Source: Aquirhabdus sp. (lineage in GTDB: Bacteria; Pseudomonadota; Gammaproteobacteria; Pseudomonadales; Moraxellaceae). From it: 13,098 bases of DNA. Shown here in pieces: positions 1 through 6,432 of this stretch (position 1 is the first letter of the stretch; each line of letters starts with the position of its first letter). Both the position numbers and the translations under genes were made by a program. Under the pieces are notes generated by a model, which saw only the letters and a list, made by a program, of their open reading frames with translations, searched no databases and was not told the origin of the DNA. The DNA lies in the NCBI GenBank assembly GCA_030150135.1, contig JASLGO010000146.1, positions 1 through 13,098 of the forward strand. Reading direction: 5' to 3'.

Positions 1-771
1 GAAGCACTTGTTCGCCCAGCTTTGGAAGGTACTCGCAATGTCTTTGCATCTGTTGAACGTACGCCCAGCGTCAAGCGTGTGGTACTGACGTCTAGCGTAG
101 TTGCAACATACGGCGATAATCAGGACGCGAGTAATCTGCCAAACAATACATTAGATGAATCGCATTGGAACACAACCAGTAGTGTCGATCATCAGCCGTA
201 CAACTATTCAAAAGTTGTTGCGGAACGTGAAGCATGGAAATTACATGGTGAGCAAAGCCAGTCAAATCGTTGGGATTTAGTTTGCGTCAATCCGGGTTTG
301 GTCGTTGGCCCAGCGCTGACGACCAATAGTATTTCTGCCAGTATTTCCACGTTGCAGCAGTTTGGTGATGGCACAATGCGTTTTGGAGCACCGCATTTAC
401 TGACAGGGCTTGTCGATGTACGTGATGTTGCTGATGCGCATATTCGTGCAGGTTTGACGCCTGAAGCCAATGGTCGATATATCATTTGCGGCGAAACATT
501 AAGCTTGTTGCAAATGGGTTCAGCACTTCGTGAAAAGTATGGTTCTAAATATCCATTCCCACTTGTTCCAGCACCGAAGTTAGCTTTTTGGACAATTGCA
601 CCTTTATTTGGCATGACGCGTGACTTTGTGGCGCGTAATGTCGGTCATAAAATTGCGTTTAATAATAGCCGTAGCCAACGTGACTTGAAAATTCAATACC
701 GTGATGTACGTGGTGCAATTTGTGAACATTTCCAGCAGCTCATCGATGATGGGCTGATCAAGAAAAAATAA
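1..771 (+). CDS. Extended SDR / NAD(P)-dependent epimerase-reductase, 5'-truncated by the window
   Basis: The frame is open from base 1, so the gene begins upstream and its N-terminal GxxGxxG nucleotide-binding motif is outside the window. The visible part resembles extended short-chain dehydrogenases of the dihydroflavonol reductase/cinnamoyl-CoA reductase type. The segment GTRNVF is followed by KRVVLTSSVVATYG (the catalytic-serine strand), then PYNYSK, which fits the YxxxK catalytic motif, then the VNPGLVVGP substrate-side segment and LVDVRDVADAHI. These enzymes reduce a carbonyl or epimerise a sugar using NAD(P)H in the cytoplasm. The substrate cannot be read from sequence. The gene converges on the SPOR-domain gene and ends 28 bp before a strong terminator. 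The TTG at base 22 is very unlikely to be the real start, because the homologous region extends upstream of it. Confidence 0.85.
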   Translation, partial: EALVRPALEGTRNVFASVERTPSVKRVVLTSSVVATYGDNQDASNLPNNTLDESHWNTTSSVDHQPYNYSKVVAEREAWKLHGEQSQSNRWDLVCVNPGLVVGPALTTNSISASISTLQQFGDGTMRFGAPHLLTGLVDVRDVADAHIRAGLTPEANGRYIICGETLSLLQMGSALREKYGSKYPFPLVPAPKLAFWTIAPLFGMTRDFVARNVGHKIAFNNSRSQRDLKIQYRDVRGAICEHFQQLIDDGLIKKK

Positions 772-798
772 GCGTGTATAACGCTGAACAATGGACAT

Positions 799-827
799 AA
801 AAAAAGACGAGTTAATCGTCTTTTTTT
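799..827. terminator. Bidirectional Rho-independent terminator
   Basis: A perfect inverted repeat has arms 799-810 and 816-827 (AAAAAAAGACGA and its complement) around a 5-nt loop. Each strand therefore carries a hairpin followed by a run of seven U. It lies between the converging SDR gene (ending at 771) and the SPOR gene (ending at 858), so it can serve both transcription units. Confidence 0.9.
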
Positions 828-857
828 ATTCGTCAAAGGTGAGTAAAAATCGTTGAA

Positions 858-1484
858 TCAGTTGCCTTGTTCAACGACCAAAGAATCTATACCACTATCT
901 TGCAGTTGCTTTTGAGCTTTTAAGGCTTCGCTTTTACTATTAAAAGGCCCTGAAATCACGCGATACCAATCTTGTCCATCACTGGTTGTATGACGAACAT
1001 CCGCTGGCAATCCTGCTAGCAGCACTGAAGCGCGTTGTTTGTCGGCATCATCTGAAGACTGGAAGCTATTGACCTGCAAAATATAATGCGTTTGAGCAGG
1101 TTTGGTTTGTGATGCTTGAGAGGAATCTGAATCAGACGATGCGGTATTTGCTGCATCAACGACAGGCGTTGATGGATCATCAGGGACAACATCAGGCACG
1201 GTTTGTGTTGGGATCGGCGTCACTTCTTGTTTGGGTAAGAGATCATAAAACTGAAACTTAGCAGGCTTGTCTGCGTCGGTTGCTTTAGGTGCCGAAGCTT
1301 CTGTTTGTGCAGTCGACTCGTGTGAAGTCGGTTGCCAAGGCTGCCAGAGATACAACAATGCGAGGCATGTTAATCCAAACAAAACACCAAAAACCGTCCA
1401 TAACCAAGTCGGTACGAGCGGACCTCTGCGTTTTGCCGTTGCAGTAGGACGTTTGGTTGCTCCTCTAGGTTTTGTACCAAGCAC
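858..1484 (-). CDS. SPOR-domain membrane protein (FtsN-like)
   Basis: This is a 208-residue bitopic inner-membrane protein. A short, basic, cytoplasmic N-terminus (about residues 1-24) is followed by one membrane helix (about 27-47). Next is the FYDLLPKQEV motif (80-89), common in FtsN-like SPOR proteins, then a low-complexity Ser/Thr/Pro/Asp periplasmic linker (about 95-130). A C-terminal SPOR domain (about 131-206) starts THYILQVNSF and contains WYRVISGPF. SPOR domains bind denuded peptidoglycan glycan strands at division sites, so a role in septation or cell-wall remodelling is likely, but the exact partner is unknown. The GTG start at 1484 is supported by an AAGGAAA ribosome-binding site, and the frame upstream has a stop before any ATG. 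It lies 84 nt downstream of argS on the same strand and may be co-transcribed with it. It ends at the bidirectional terminator. Confidence 0.88.
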   Translation of the reverse strand: MLGTKPRGATKRPTATAKRRGPLVPTWLWTVFGVLFGLTCLALLYLWQPWQPTSHESTAQTEASAPKATDADKPAKFQFYDLLPKQEVTPIPTQTVPDVVPDDPSTPVVDAANTASSDSDSSQASQTKPAQTHYILQVNSFQSSDDADKQRASVLLAGLPADVRHTTSDGQDWYRVISGPFNSKSEALKAQKQLQDSGIDSLVVEQGN

Positions 1485-1505
1485 GATATTTTCCTTTTTT
1501 GATCT

Positions 1506-1528
1506 TATCCATCAGTGATTGATGGATA
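1506..1528. repeat. 9-bp inverted repeat in the SPOR-gene leader
   Basis: TATCCATCA and TGATGGATA form perfect 9-bp arms around a 5-nt spacer between argS and the SPOR gene, starting 22 nt upstream of the GTG start. There is no U-run next to it in the minus direction, so it is not a standard terminator. It could be an RNA hairpin that sets processing or coupling between argS and the SPOR gene, or an operator. The function is inference only. Confidence 0.45.
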
Positions 1529-1568
1529 TTACATGACTCTATTAAACAATGCCCAACGCAACGACCAA

Positions 1569-3359
1569 TTACATCGACTCAGGTGCAGAAACGCCGAGCA
1601 ATAGCAATCCATTATGAATCACCTGACGAACCGACACGCTCAGTAGCAAACGTGCTTGCATCAGTTCGGCATCATCGCCAATCACTTTATGTTCGTTATA
1701 CCAGCCGTGGAACAAGGATGCTAACTCTTTTAAGTAATTGCCGAGCTGATGTGGTTCATATTGATTTGCTGAGTTGTTCAGCACATCAGGATACGCAGCC
1801 AATTTTGCCAGCAGTTCAGCTTCAACGGTTTCAGTGAGACGAGCCGCTGCAGCACGACCGATTTTGGCATCAAAAGTGAGTCCGAGACTTGCCACTTTTT
1901 CTAGCATACGATGGACGCGGGCATGGGCGTATTGGATGTAATACACTGCATTGTCTTTGCTTTGTGAAACAGCCAAATCTAAGTCAAAGTCAATGTGTTG
2001 AACGCTCTTACGCATCACGTAATAGAAACGTGCGGCATCATTACCGACTTCCTGACGCAGTTCGCGCAAGGTGACAAACGAGCCTGAACGCGACGACATT
2101 TGTACTGCGACACCGCTACGCCAGAGGCTGACGAATTGCACTAGCAGAACAGTCAGTTTTTCAGGGTCGTAACCGAGTGCACTAATTGCTGCTTTCACGC
2201 GTGCGATATAACCGTGGTGATCTGCGCCCCAAATATCTACGATATGGTCAAAGCCACGTTGATACTTGTTCAGGTGATAAGCAATATCCGCCGCAAAGTA
2301 GGTCGTTAAACCGTTTTTACGCTGCACCACGCGATCTTTTTCATCACCAAAATCAGTCGAACGGAACCAGATGTTGCCATCTTTCTCGTAGAGGAAGCCT
2401 TTGTCTTGCAGGATTGCCAGTGCTTCGGTGATTTTGTCTTTTAAGGTTGCTTCACTAAACCATTTGTCGAAACGTACCCCAAATTCACCGAGATCATCTT
2501 TGATGTCATCAAGGATTTCATTCAGTGCTTGTTGATGGAAAACCGCATAGCCTTCTGCACCGAGCAGTTTTTGTGAGTTTTGGATTAAGCCATCGATATG
2601 TTTTTCTTTGTCGCCTGACAGGATCGTTGGATTGCCTTCGCTGTCTTTTTCGCCATACACCACATCAGCAGGAACGTCGTTAAACACGTCTGCCACAGCA
2701 CGTTCAAAGACTTTGCCGTGTTTGTCGAGAATGTGTTGAGCGATATCGTAGACATAATCGCCTTTATAAGCATTTTGTGGGAAGGTTAGGGTTTGTCCGC
2801 AACGCTCCAAATAACGCAGATAGGTACTGGTTGCCAAAATATCCATCTGGCGACCTGCGTCATTGACGTAGTATTCACGTTGAACTTGATAGCCTGTTGC
2901 TTCGAGCAAGCGCGCAACGGTCATACCGTATGCTGCACCGCGACCATGTCCGACATGGAGTGAGCTGGTTGGATTGGCCGAAACAAATTCGACTTGTACA
3001 GTTTTGTTTGCGTTGAGTGTGTTTTCACCAAAGGTGTCGCCGCCTGTTGCGATTTGATCGAGGATGGCGAAGCGTTGGTCGTCGTTCAAGAAGAAGTTGA
3101 TAAAACCTGGACCTGCGATTTCGACTTTCAGGATGCTGTCGCTTGCTGGCAGTGCGCCGACGATTTTTTCTGCGAGATCGCGCGGTTTTGCGCCTGCGGC
3201 TTTTGCGGCGAGCATGGCGATATTGGATGCGAAATCACCGTGGTTACGATCTTTGGTGCGGCTGAGGCTGCTTTTGTCTTGCCAATCGGCGGGAAGTGTC
3301 CCGTCGGTTTTGAGTTGGGTGATGGCGGTTTCAAGAGCAGACTGGATAGCGGAATTCAT
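1569..3359 (-). CDS. argS: Arginine--tRNA ligase (class I)
   Basis: Cytoplasmic arginyl-tRNA synthetase charges tRNA-Arg with arginine using ATP. The protein has 596 residues, slightly longer than E. coli ArgS (577). Visible parts are the N-terminal Add-1 domain (about 1-110) and the HIGH-type signature HVGH at 135-138 within FVSANPTSSLHVGHGRG. A typical catalytic segment follows (REYYVNDAGRQMD, and WGADHHGYIARVKAA). MSSRSG stands in the KMSKS position, a known bacterial ArgRS departure from the canonical motif. The C-terminal helical anticodon-binding DALR domain ends in LLLLGVSAPESM. The ATG at 3359 is the natural start (MNSAIQSALE). No strong Shine-Dalgarno precedes it. The SPOR gene lies downstream on the same strand. 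Confidence 0.98.
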   Translation of the reverse strand: MNSAIQSALETAITQLKTDGTLPADWQDKSSLSRTKDRNHGDFASNIAMLAAKAAGAKPRDLAEKIVGALPASDSILKVEIAGPGFINFFLNDDQRFAILDQIATGGDTFGENTLNANKTVQVEFVSANPTSSLHVGHGRGAAYGMTVARLLEATGYQVQREYYVNDAGRQMDILATSTYLRYLERCGQTLTFPQNAYKGDYVYDIAQHILDKHGKVFERAVADVFNDVPADVVYGEKDSEGNPTILSGDKEKHIDGLIQNSQKLLGAEGYAVFHQQALNEILDDIKDDLGEFGVRFDKWFSEATLKDKITEALAILQDKGFLYEKDGNIWFRSTDFGDEKDRVVQRKNGLTTYFAADIAYHLNKYQRGFDHIVDIWGADHHGYIARVKAAISALGYDPEKLTVLLVQFVSLWRSGVAVQMSSRSGSFVTLRELRQEVGNDAARFYYVMRKSVQHIDFDLDLAVSQSKDNAVYYIQYAHARVHRMLEKVASLGLTFDAKIGRAAAARLTETVEAELLAKLAAYPDVLNNSANQYEPHQLGNYLKELASLFHGWYNEHKVIGDDAELMQARLLLSVSVRQVIHNGLLLLGVSAPESM

Positions 3360-3390
3360 GGTGATAGCTTAGTAATGCGACAAAACGAGT

Positions 3391-3418
3391 AATATAACAG
3401 AGCAGGGCGGTACAACAA
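3391..3418 (-). promoter_or_regulatory. Candidate argS promoter (extended -10)
   Basis: On the minus strand, TGTTATATT at 3399-3391 gives an extended -10 (TG-N-TATATT). It lies 16 nt after a weak TTGTTG -35 at 3418-3413. The predicted start of transcription would leave a leader of about 25 nt before the argS ATG. This is motif-based only. Confidence 0.4.
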
Positions 3419-3513
3419 ATGTTTATTGGTCGTTTTTGTTAGACAAGTTGGTGAGAGGTGGTGAGGGAGGATTGGTTTTGTCCCGTATATAACGATAAAT
3501 GGTTTTTTGTGGC

Positions 3514-3545
3514 AAATAAAAATAGGGTGCGCATTGCGCACCTAT
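3514..3545 (-). terminator. Rho-independent terminator of the secreted-protein gene
   Basis: Read on the minus strand, a GC-rich hairpin with GGTGCGC/GCGCACC arms (3526-3532 and 3536-3542), extended by flanking pairs to 3522-3545, is followed at once by TTTTTATTT. It lies 36 nt past the stop codon of the 3581-4009 gene. It separates that gene from the argS promoter, so the islet gene is a transcription unit independent of argS. Confidence 0.85.
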
Positions 3546-3580
3546 ACATTACTATACAGGAGTGGGGATCACTTTGATGT

Positions 3581-4009
3581 TTAAGAGCATGAAGATTTTT
3601 TAACTTCTTTTTCCGAAACATTTGGATTCAGAAGGACTGTCTCTGCTTTGATTTGATCAAAATAAGCGGACGAAATACCTTGGTGCACGCCACCAGATTT
3701 GATTACGAAGTACCCGTCAATTTCCCACCCACCGTGAAGCCAAAAATAGCTTCCCTTTGGAAAGAGGTATTCGTAATGGTCATCCGAAAATATGAGGCGT
3801 TCGTAGTCTTCGTTTTCAGCATGGGCGTTTTCGATATCAACATTAATTTTAAGATGAACTATCTTGTCTTGGTTACGACATGCGAGTCCTCCTAAATACT
3901 TAACTGTCTTGTCAGTAACTGAGCCTCTTAATAATTCTATATTTATCTTTTTTGCATATACATTGATAGAGATAAGTAAACAGAAAAGAGTAAGTAGAGC
4001 TTTGTTCAT
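3581..4009 (-). CDS. Unrecognised secreted/periplasmic protein
   Basis: I do not recognise this 142-residue protein. It has a convincing Sec signal peptide (MNKALLTLFCLLISINVYA) with predicted cleavage after residue 19. Cys10 is not in a lipobox, so a lipoprotein is unlikely. The mature part is about 123 residues, rich in Glu, Asp, Lys and aromatic residues. It has only two cysteines, C44 (GGLACRNQ) and C141 (KSSCS at the C-terminus), which could form a disulfide linking both ends. The segment SYFWLHGGWEIDGYFVIKSGG suggests beta strands. No further membrane segments are seen. The ATG at 4009 is preceded by AAGGG about ten bases upstream. It is monocistronic, with its own terminator, and sits back to back with brnT in an AT-rich stretch, suggesting accessory DNA. 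Confidence 0.75.
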   Translation of the reverse strand: MNKALLTLFCLLISINVYAKKINIELLRGSVTDKTVKYLGGLACRNQDKIVHLKINVDIENAHAENEDYERLIFSDDHYEYLFPKGSYFWLHGGWEIDGYFVIKSGGVHQGISSAYFDQIKAETVLLNPNVSEKEVKKSSCS

Positions 4010-4112
4010 TGATTATACCCTTAATAGCAAGTCATAGACTGATGGCTTTGCCCCAGCGAATCTTGCTAAGCAATATAATGATTTTTCAGTTTATTTGCTA
4101 TTCTTTTCATTT

Positions 4113-4141
4113 TTGACAGCACTAATTTTTGTTAGTACAAT
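4113..4141 (+). promoter_or_regulatory. brnTA sigma70 promoter
   Basis: A perfect TTGACA -35 (4113-4118), a 17-nt spacer and a TACAAT -10 (4136-4141) lie 22-50 nt upstream of the brnT start. This near-consensus promoter suits an autorepressed toxin-antitoxin operon. Confidence 0.75.
4119..4138. promoter_or_regulatory. Candidate BrnA operator inside the brnTA promoter
   Basis: GCACTAA and TTAGTAC arms (6 of 7 positions symmetric) around a 6-nt A/T spacer fill the region between the -35 and -10 and run into the -10 hexamer. Occupancy here would block RNA polymerase. BrnA antitoxins are known ribbon-helix-helix autorepressors, so this is the natural operator candidate. The assignment is inference. 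Confidence 0.5.
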
Positions 4142-4162
4142 AATTCATAATAAGGAAATGGC

Positions 4163-4438
4163 GTGATTACGCTTGATGAAGACAAACGCTTGAGTAACTT
4201 CAAGAAACATGGGTTTGATTTTATCGGTGCTGCCAGTGTTTTTGAAAAATTTCATATTACACGGGAAGATACAAGAGAAAACTACGGTGAACAGCGTTTT
4301 CAAACTTTGGGCTTATATGGCAACGTCGTTGTTGTGATGGTGATACATACTCCTAGAGATCAATGTGACCATGTGATTTCCATTCGTAAGGCTGACAAAC
4401 ATGAGCAAAAATATTACTGGCAAAACTACCCAGATTGA
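4163..4438 (+). CDS. brnT: BrnT-family ribonuclease toxin
   Basis: This is a 91-residue protein of the BrnT (DUF497) family, a RelE-like fold toxin. The studied Brucella member cleaves RNA and blocks translation. Family landmarks visible here are an N-terminal D-E-x-K segment, NFKKHGFDF (the KHG-[VI/F]-[DS]-F motif), the AASVF helix, REDTRENYGEQRF, the hydrophobic VVVVMVIHTPR strand and the C-terminal ISIRKADKHEQKYY. The GTG start at 4163 has AAGGA six bases upstream. The ATG at 4158 runs into a stop after two codons. Full length is typical for the family and no key motif is missing. The gene overlaps brnA by 38 nt, giving the toxin-first order usual for brnTA. Confidence 0.88.
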   Translation: MITLDEDKRLSNFKKHGFDFIGAASVFEKFHITREDTRENYGEQRFQTLGLYGNVVVVMVIHTPRDQCDHVISIRKADKHEQKYYWQNYPD

Positions 4439-4718
4439 TCAAACAGACTGGGCGCGAATTGCTGCGATGACTGATGAAGATATCTCATTAGATAACGACA
4501 ATCCTCGCACTATCGAATCTGACTGGGCTGGTGCAGTCATGAAAGTGGGAGATAAAGTCATTGGTCGAGTGGGTCGCCCTATCTCTGAAAATCCAAAAGT
4601 CGCCACGACAGTACGACTGGATGCCGATGTACTGTCAGCGTTTAAAGCAACGGGTAAAGGCTGGCAAACCCGTATGAATGCTGCATTGCGTGATTATGTG
4701 CAATCGCATTCAATGTAA
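4401..4718 (+). CDS. brnA: BrnA-family antitoxin (ribbon-helix-helix)
   Basis: This is a 105-residue antitoxin of the BrnA (DUF4415) family. The N-terminal half (about 1-65) contains MTDEDISLDND and should wrap the toxin. The C-terminal half carries the ribbon-helix-helix DNA-binding domain: KVATTVRLDADVLSAFKATG, then GWQTRMNAALRDYV (about 69-101). The protein neutralises BrnT and should repress the shared promoter. The ATG at 4401 lies inside brnT, with TAAGG about nine bases upstream, which favours translational coupling. Its stop codon is only 2 bp from the stop codon of the oppositely oriented znuB, with no terminator visible between them. Confidence 0.88.
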   Translation: MSKNITGKTTQIDQTDWARIAAMTDEDISLDNDNPRTIESDWAGAVMKVGDKVIGRVGRPISENPKVATTVRLDADVLSAFKATGKGWQTRMNAALRDYVQSHSM

Positions 4719-4720
4719 AT

Positions 4721-5539
4721 TTATTGAATTACTTGCGTGACACGTCGTGCACTTCTAAATTTTTGCCCCACAAACAACACCCCAAATACAATTGCCATCA
4801 CTAGCACAATCGCAGCACCAGTTGCGATATTCAACCAGACGCTACCCCATAAACCACCCGCAATCCCAATCTGCGCAAAAATAAATGCCAGACCGACCAT
4901 GTGATACGGCGAACGCGCCCAAAGCCGTGCCGTCAACGCAGGAATCACCAACAACGCACCCATGAGCAATGTTCCAACCGCTTTAAGTGCTAATACTGTA
5001 AACAACGCCAAGATCAACATAAAAATCAAACGCTGACCGCCCGCATGGACATCTTCACTGGCTGCCATATCAGGATCAATCGCTAAACGAAGCTGAAATT
5101 TCCAGTTCCACGCAAGGATTGTGACACCAGCAGTAATGGCAATCAGCAAAATTGGTAAATCTGACCAATTCAGTGCCAACAAATCGCCAAACAAATAACC
5201 AATCAATTCAGGACGTAATGCAGGGAGTTGATTCACAAGTAACAGCCCGCTGCACAACAGCGCCGAGGAACAAAGCGCCAGCAGGGCATCGGTTGGCAAG
5301 CGTCGATCTTGCAAAACCCACAGCAGCAACACTAACAAACCAGAAATACTCAGCACGCCAGCCCAATATGGCAAGGCCAATAATCCAGCCATTGCCACAC
5401 CCAGCAATGTGCCATGCGCCAGTGTATCCGCAAAGAAAGACATGCGTCGCCAAAGCATTAAACAACCGAGTGGTGCAGTTAGAAAAACCAATAATGCACC
5501 CATAGTCCAGGCGGGAGCGAGCAGGCTGATGTAGTCCAT
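4721..5539 (-). CDS. znuB: Zinc ABC transporter permease ZnuB
   Basis: This 272-residue polytopic inner-membrane protein of the ABC-3 permease family has about seven or eight hydrophobic helices. It forms the channel of the high-affinity zinc importer with ZnuC and ZnuA. Family landmarks are the N-terminal PLGCLMLWRRMSFFADTLAHGTLLGVA segment and the central GYLFGDLLAL motif (typical of ZnuB/TroC). Near the end of the coupling region is LKAVGTLLMGALLVIPALTARLWA. The start codon overlaps the znuC stop by one base (TAATG), indicating translational coupling. The gene is last in the zur-znuC-znuB operon and meets brnA tail to tail. Confidence 0.95.
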   Translation of the reverse strand: MDYISLLAPAWTMGALLVFLTAPLGCLMLWRRMSFFADTLAHGTLLGVAMAGLLALPYWAGVLSISGLLVLLLWVLQDRRLPTDALLALCSSALLCSGLLLVNQLPALRPELIGYLFGDLLALNWSDLPILLIAITAGVTILAWNWKFQLRLAIDPDMAASEDVHAGGQRLIFMLILALFTVLALKAVGTLLMGALLVIPALTARLWARSPYHMVGLAFIFAQIGIAGGLWGSVWLNIATGAAIVLVMAIVFGVLFVGQKFRSARRVTQVIQ

Positions 5540-6432
5540 TATTGTTCGGTCTCTTTTTCAGTTTCTTTTAGTAGTGCTTCTAATGGTGCGTCAAGCAAGT
5601 CGATGGCGACTTCAGGATGAATATGCGGTAAATCATGTCCGTGATCACAATTTTCATGATGATGCTCATGATGCAAGTCTTCATGACGACAATGATCATG
5701 GTGATGCTCATACGGCACTCGCTCCGTGCCAAAAATCGCTTGATAAGCAGGGTCTTGCAATACCGTTGCAGGCGTACCGCTACAGCAAATATGATGATTG
5801 AGACAAATGACGCGCTGTGTACCTTGCATCACCCATTGCAAATCATGCGATACCATCAGCACCGCACAGCCATAGCGTTCAGGTAGCGTGCGCACATAGG
5901 CGTAAAGTTCTTCTTCCGAGTGAATATCCAACCCCTGCATGGGTTCATCCAGCACCAGTAAATTTGGACGAATCAACAATGCTCGCGCTAATAAAACCCG
6001 CTGACGTTCGCCGCCTGATAAGTCCTGAACATCACGATTCAGCAAGTTTGCTGAGCCTGTTTCTTCCAAAATCTGATTGCGAAAATCAGGTGTAGTGCGA
6101 ATTAAATCAAATAGATCACGAACCCGCAGTGGCATACTCTTGGATAAATGAAAACGCTGTGGCACATAACCGACTTTTAATTCACCATGAATTTGTCTTG
6201 TGCCGTGACTTGGTTTTTGGAGTCCTAGAACGACTTTAACGAGAGTTGATTTTCCTGCACCGTTTGGGCCAATCAAGCTCACAATTTCGCGTGATGCAAT
6301 CGCCAGAGAGACGTTATTCAACACCAACCGTTGGTCGAAGCGCACGGAAACTTGATCAATGGTGATCAGTGGTGATGTTGATGCGTGTGATACGGCACAA
6401 TCGTTTTGATGTGCTGTGATCGGCTTATTCAT
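5539..6432 (-). CDS. znuC: Zinc ABC transporter ATP-binding protein ZnuC with His-rich tail
   Basis: This is a cytoplasmic ABC ATPase of 297 residues. Walker A is GPNGAGKST (55-63), the Q-loop lies in GYVPQRF (88-94), the ABC signature is LSGGE (138-142), Walker B is LLVLDEP (158-164) and the switch histidine is H196. The C-terminal tail (about 241-274) holds 14 His and 2 Cys in HHHDHCRH/HHEHHH/DHGHD clusters, followed by an acidic end, and probably binds zinc. The ATG at 6432 was chosen because it overlaps the zur stop as ATGAATAA and leaves a normal-length N-terminus before the ABC domain. The in-frame ATG at 6486 would add 18 basic residues, lacks a ribosome-binding site and lies deep inside zur. 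The gene is translationally coupled to zur and znuB. Confidence 0.93.
   Translation of the reverse strand: MNKPITAHQNDCAVSHASTSPLITIDQVSVRFDQRLVLNNVSLAIASREIVSLIGPNGAGKSTLVKVVLGLQKPSHGTRQIHGELKVGYVPQRFHLSKSMPLRVRDLFDLIRTTPDFRNQILEETGSANLLNRDVQDLSGGERQRVLLARALLIRPNLLVLDEPMQGLDIHSEEELYAYVRTLPERYGCAVLMVSHDLQWVMQGTQRVICLNHHICCSGTPATVLQDPAYQAIFGTERVPYEHHHDHCRHEDLHHEHHHENCDHGHDLPHIHPEVAIDLLDAPLEALLKETEKETEQ

Noticed and set aside
2994..3392. Cys-rich open frames on the plus strand opposite argS
   Set aside because: They are shadows of the certain argS coding sequence. The cysteine richness comes from reading its complement.
4025..4068. TAGCAAG/CTTGCTA inverted repeat between the secreted-protein gene and brnT
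   Set aside because: The arms are 7 bp with a 30-nt loop and no other support. It is too weak to call an operator or attachment site.
4158..4166. ATG-GCG-TGA mini-reading frame overlapping the brnT start
   Set aside because: The ATG is only about one base from the AAGGA site, too close to be used. The overlap with the GTG start is probably accidental.
5574..5886. Met/His-rich open frames on the plus strand opposite the znuC tail
   Set aside because: They are the antisense of the His-codon-rich znuC 3' end and have no ribosome-binding site or family resemblance.
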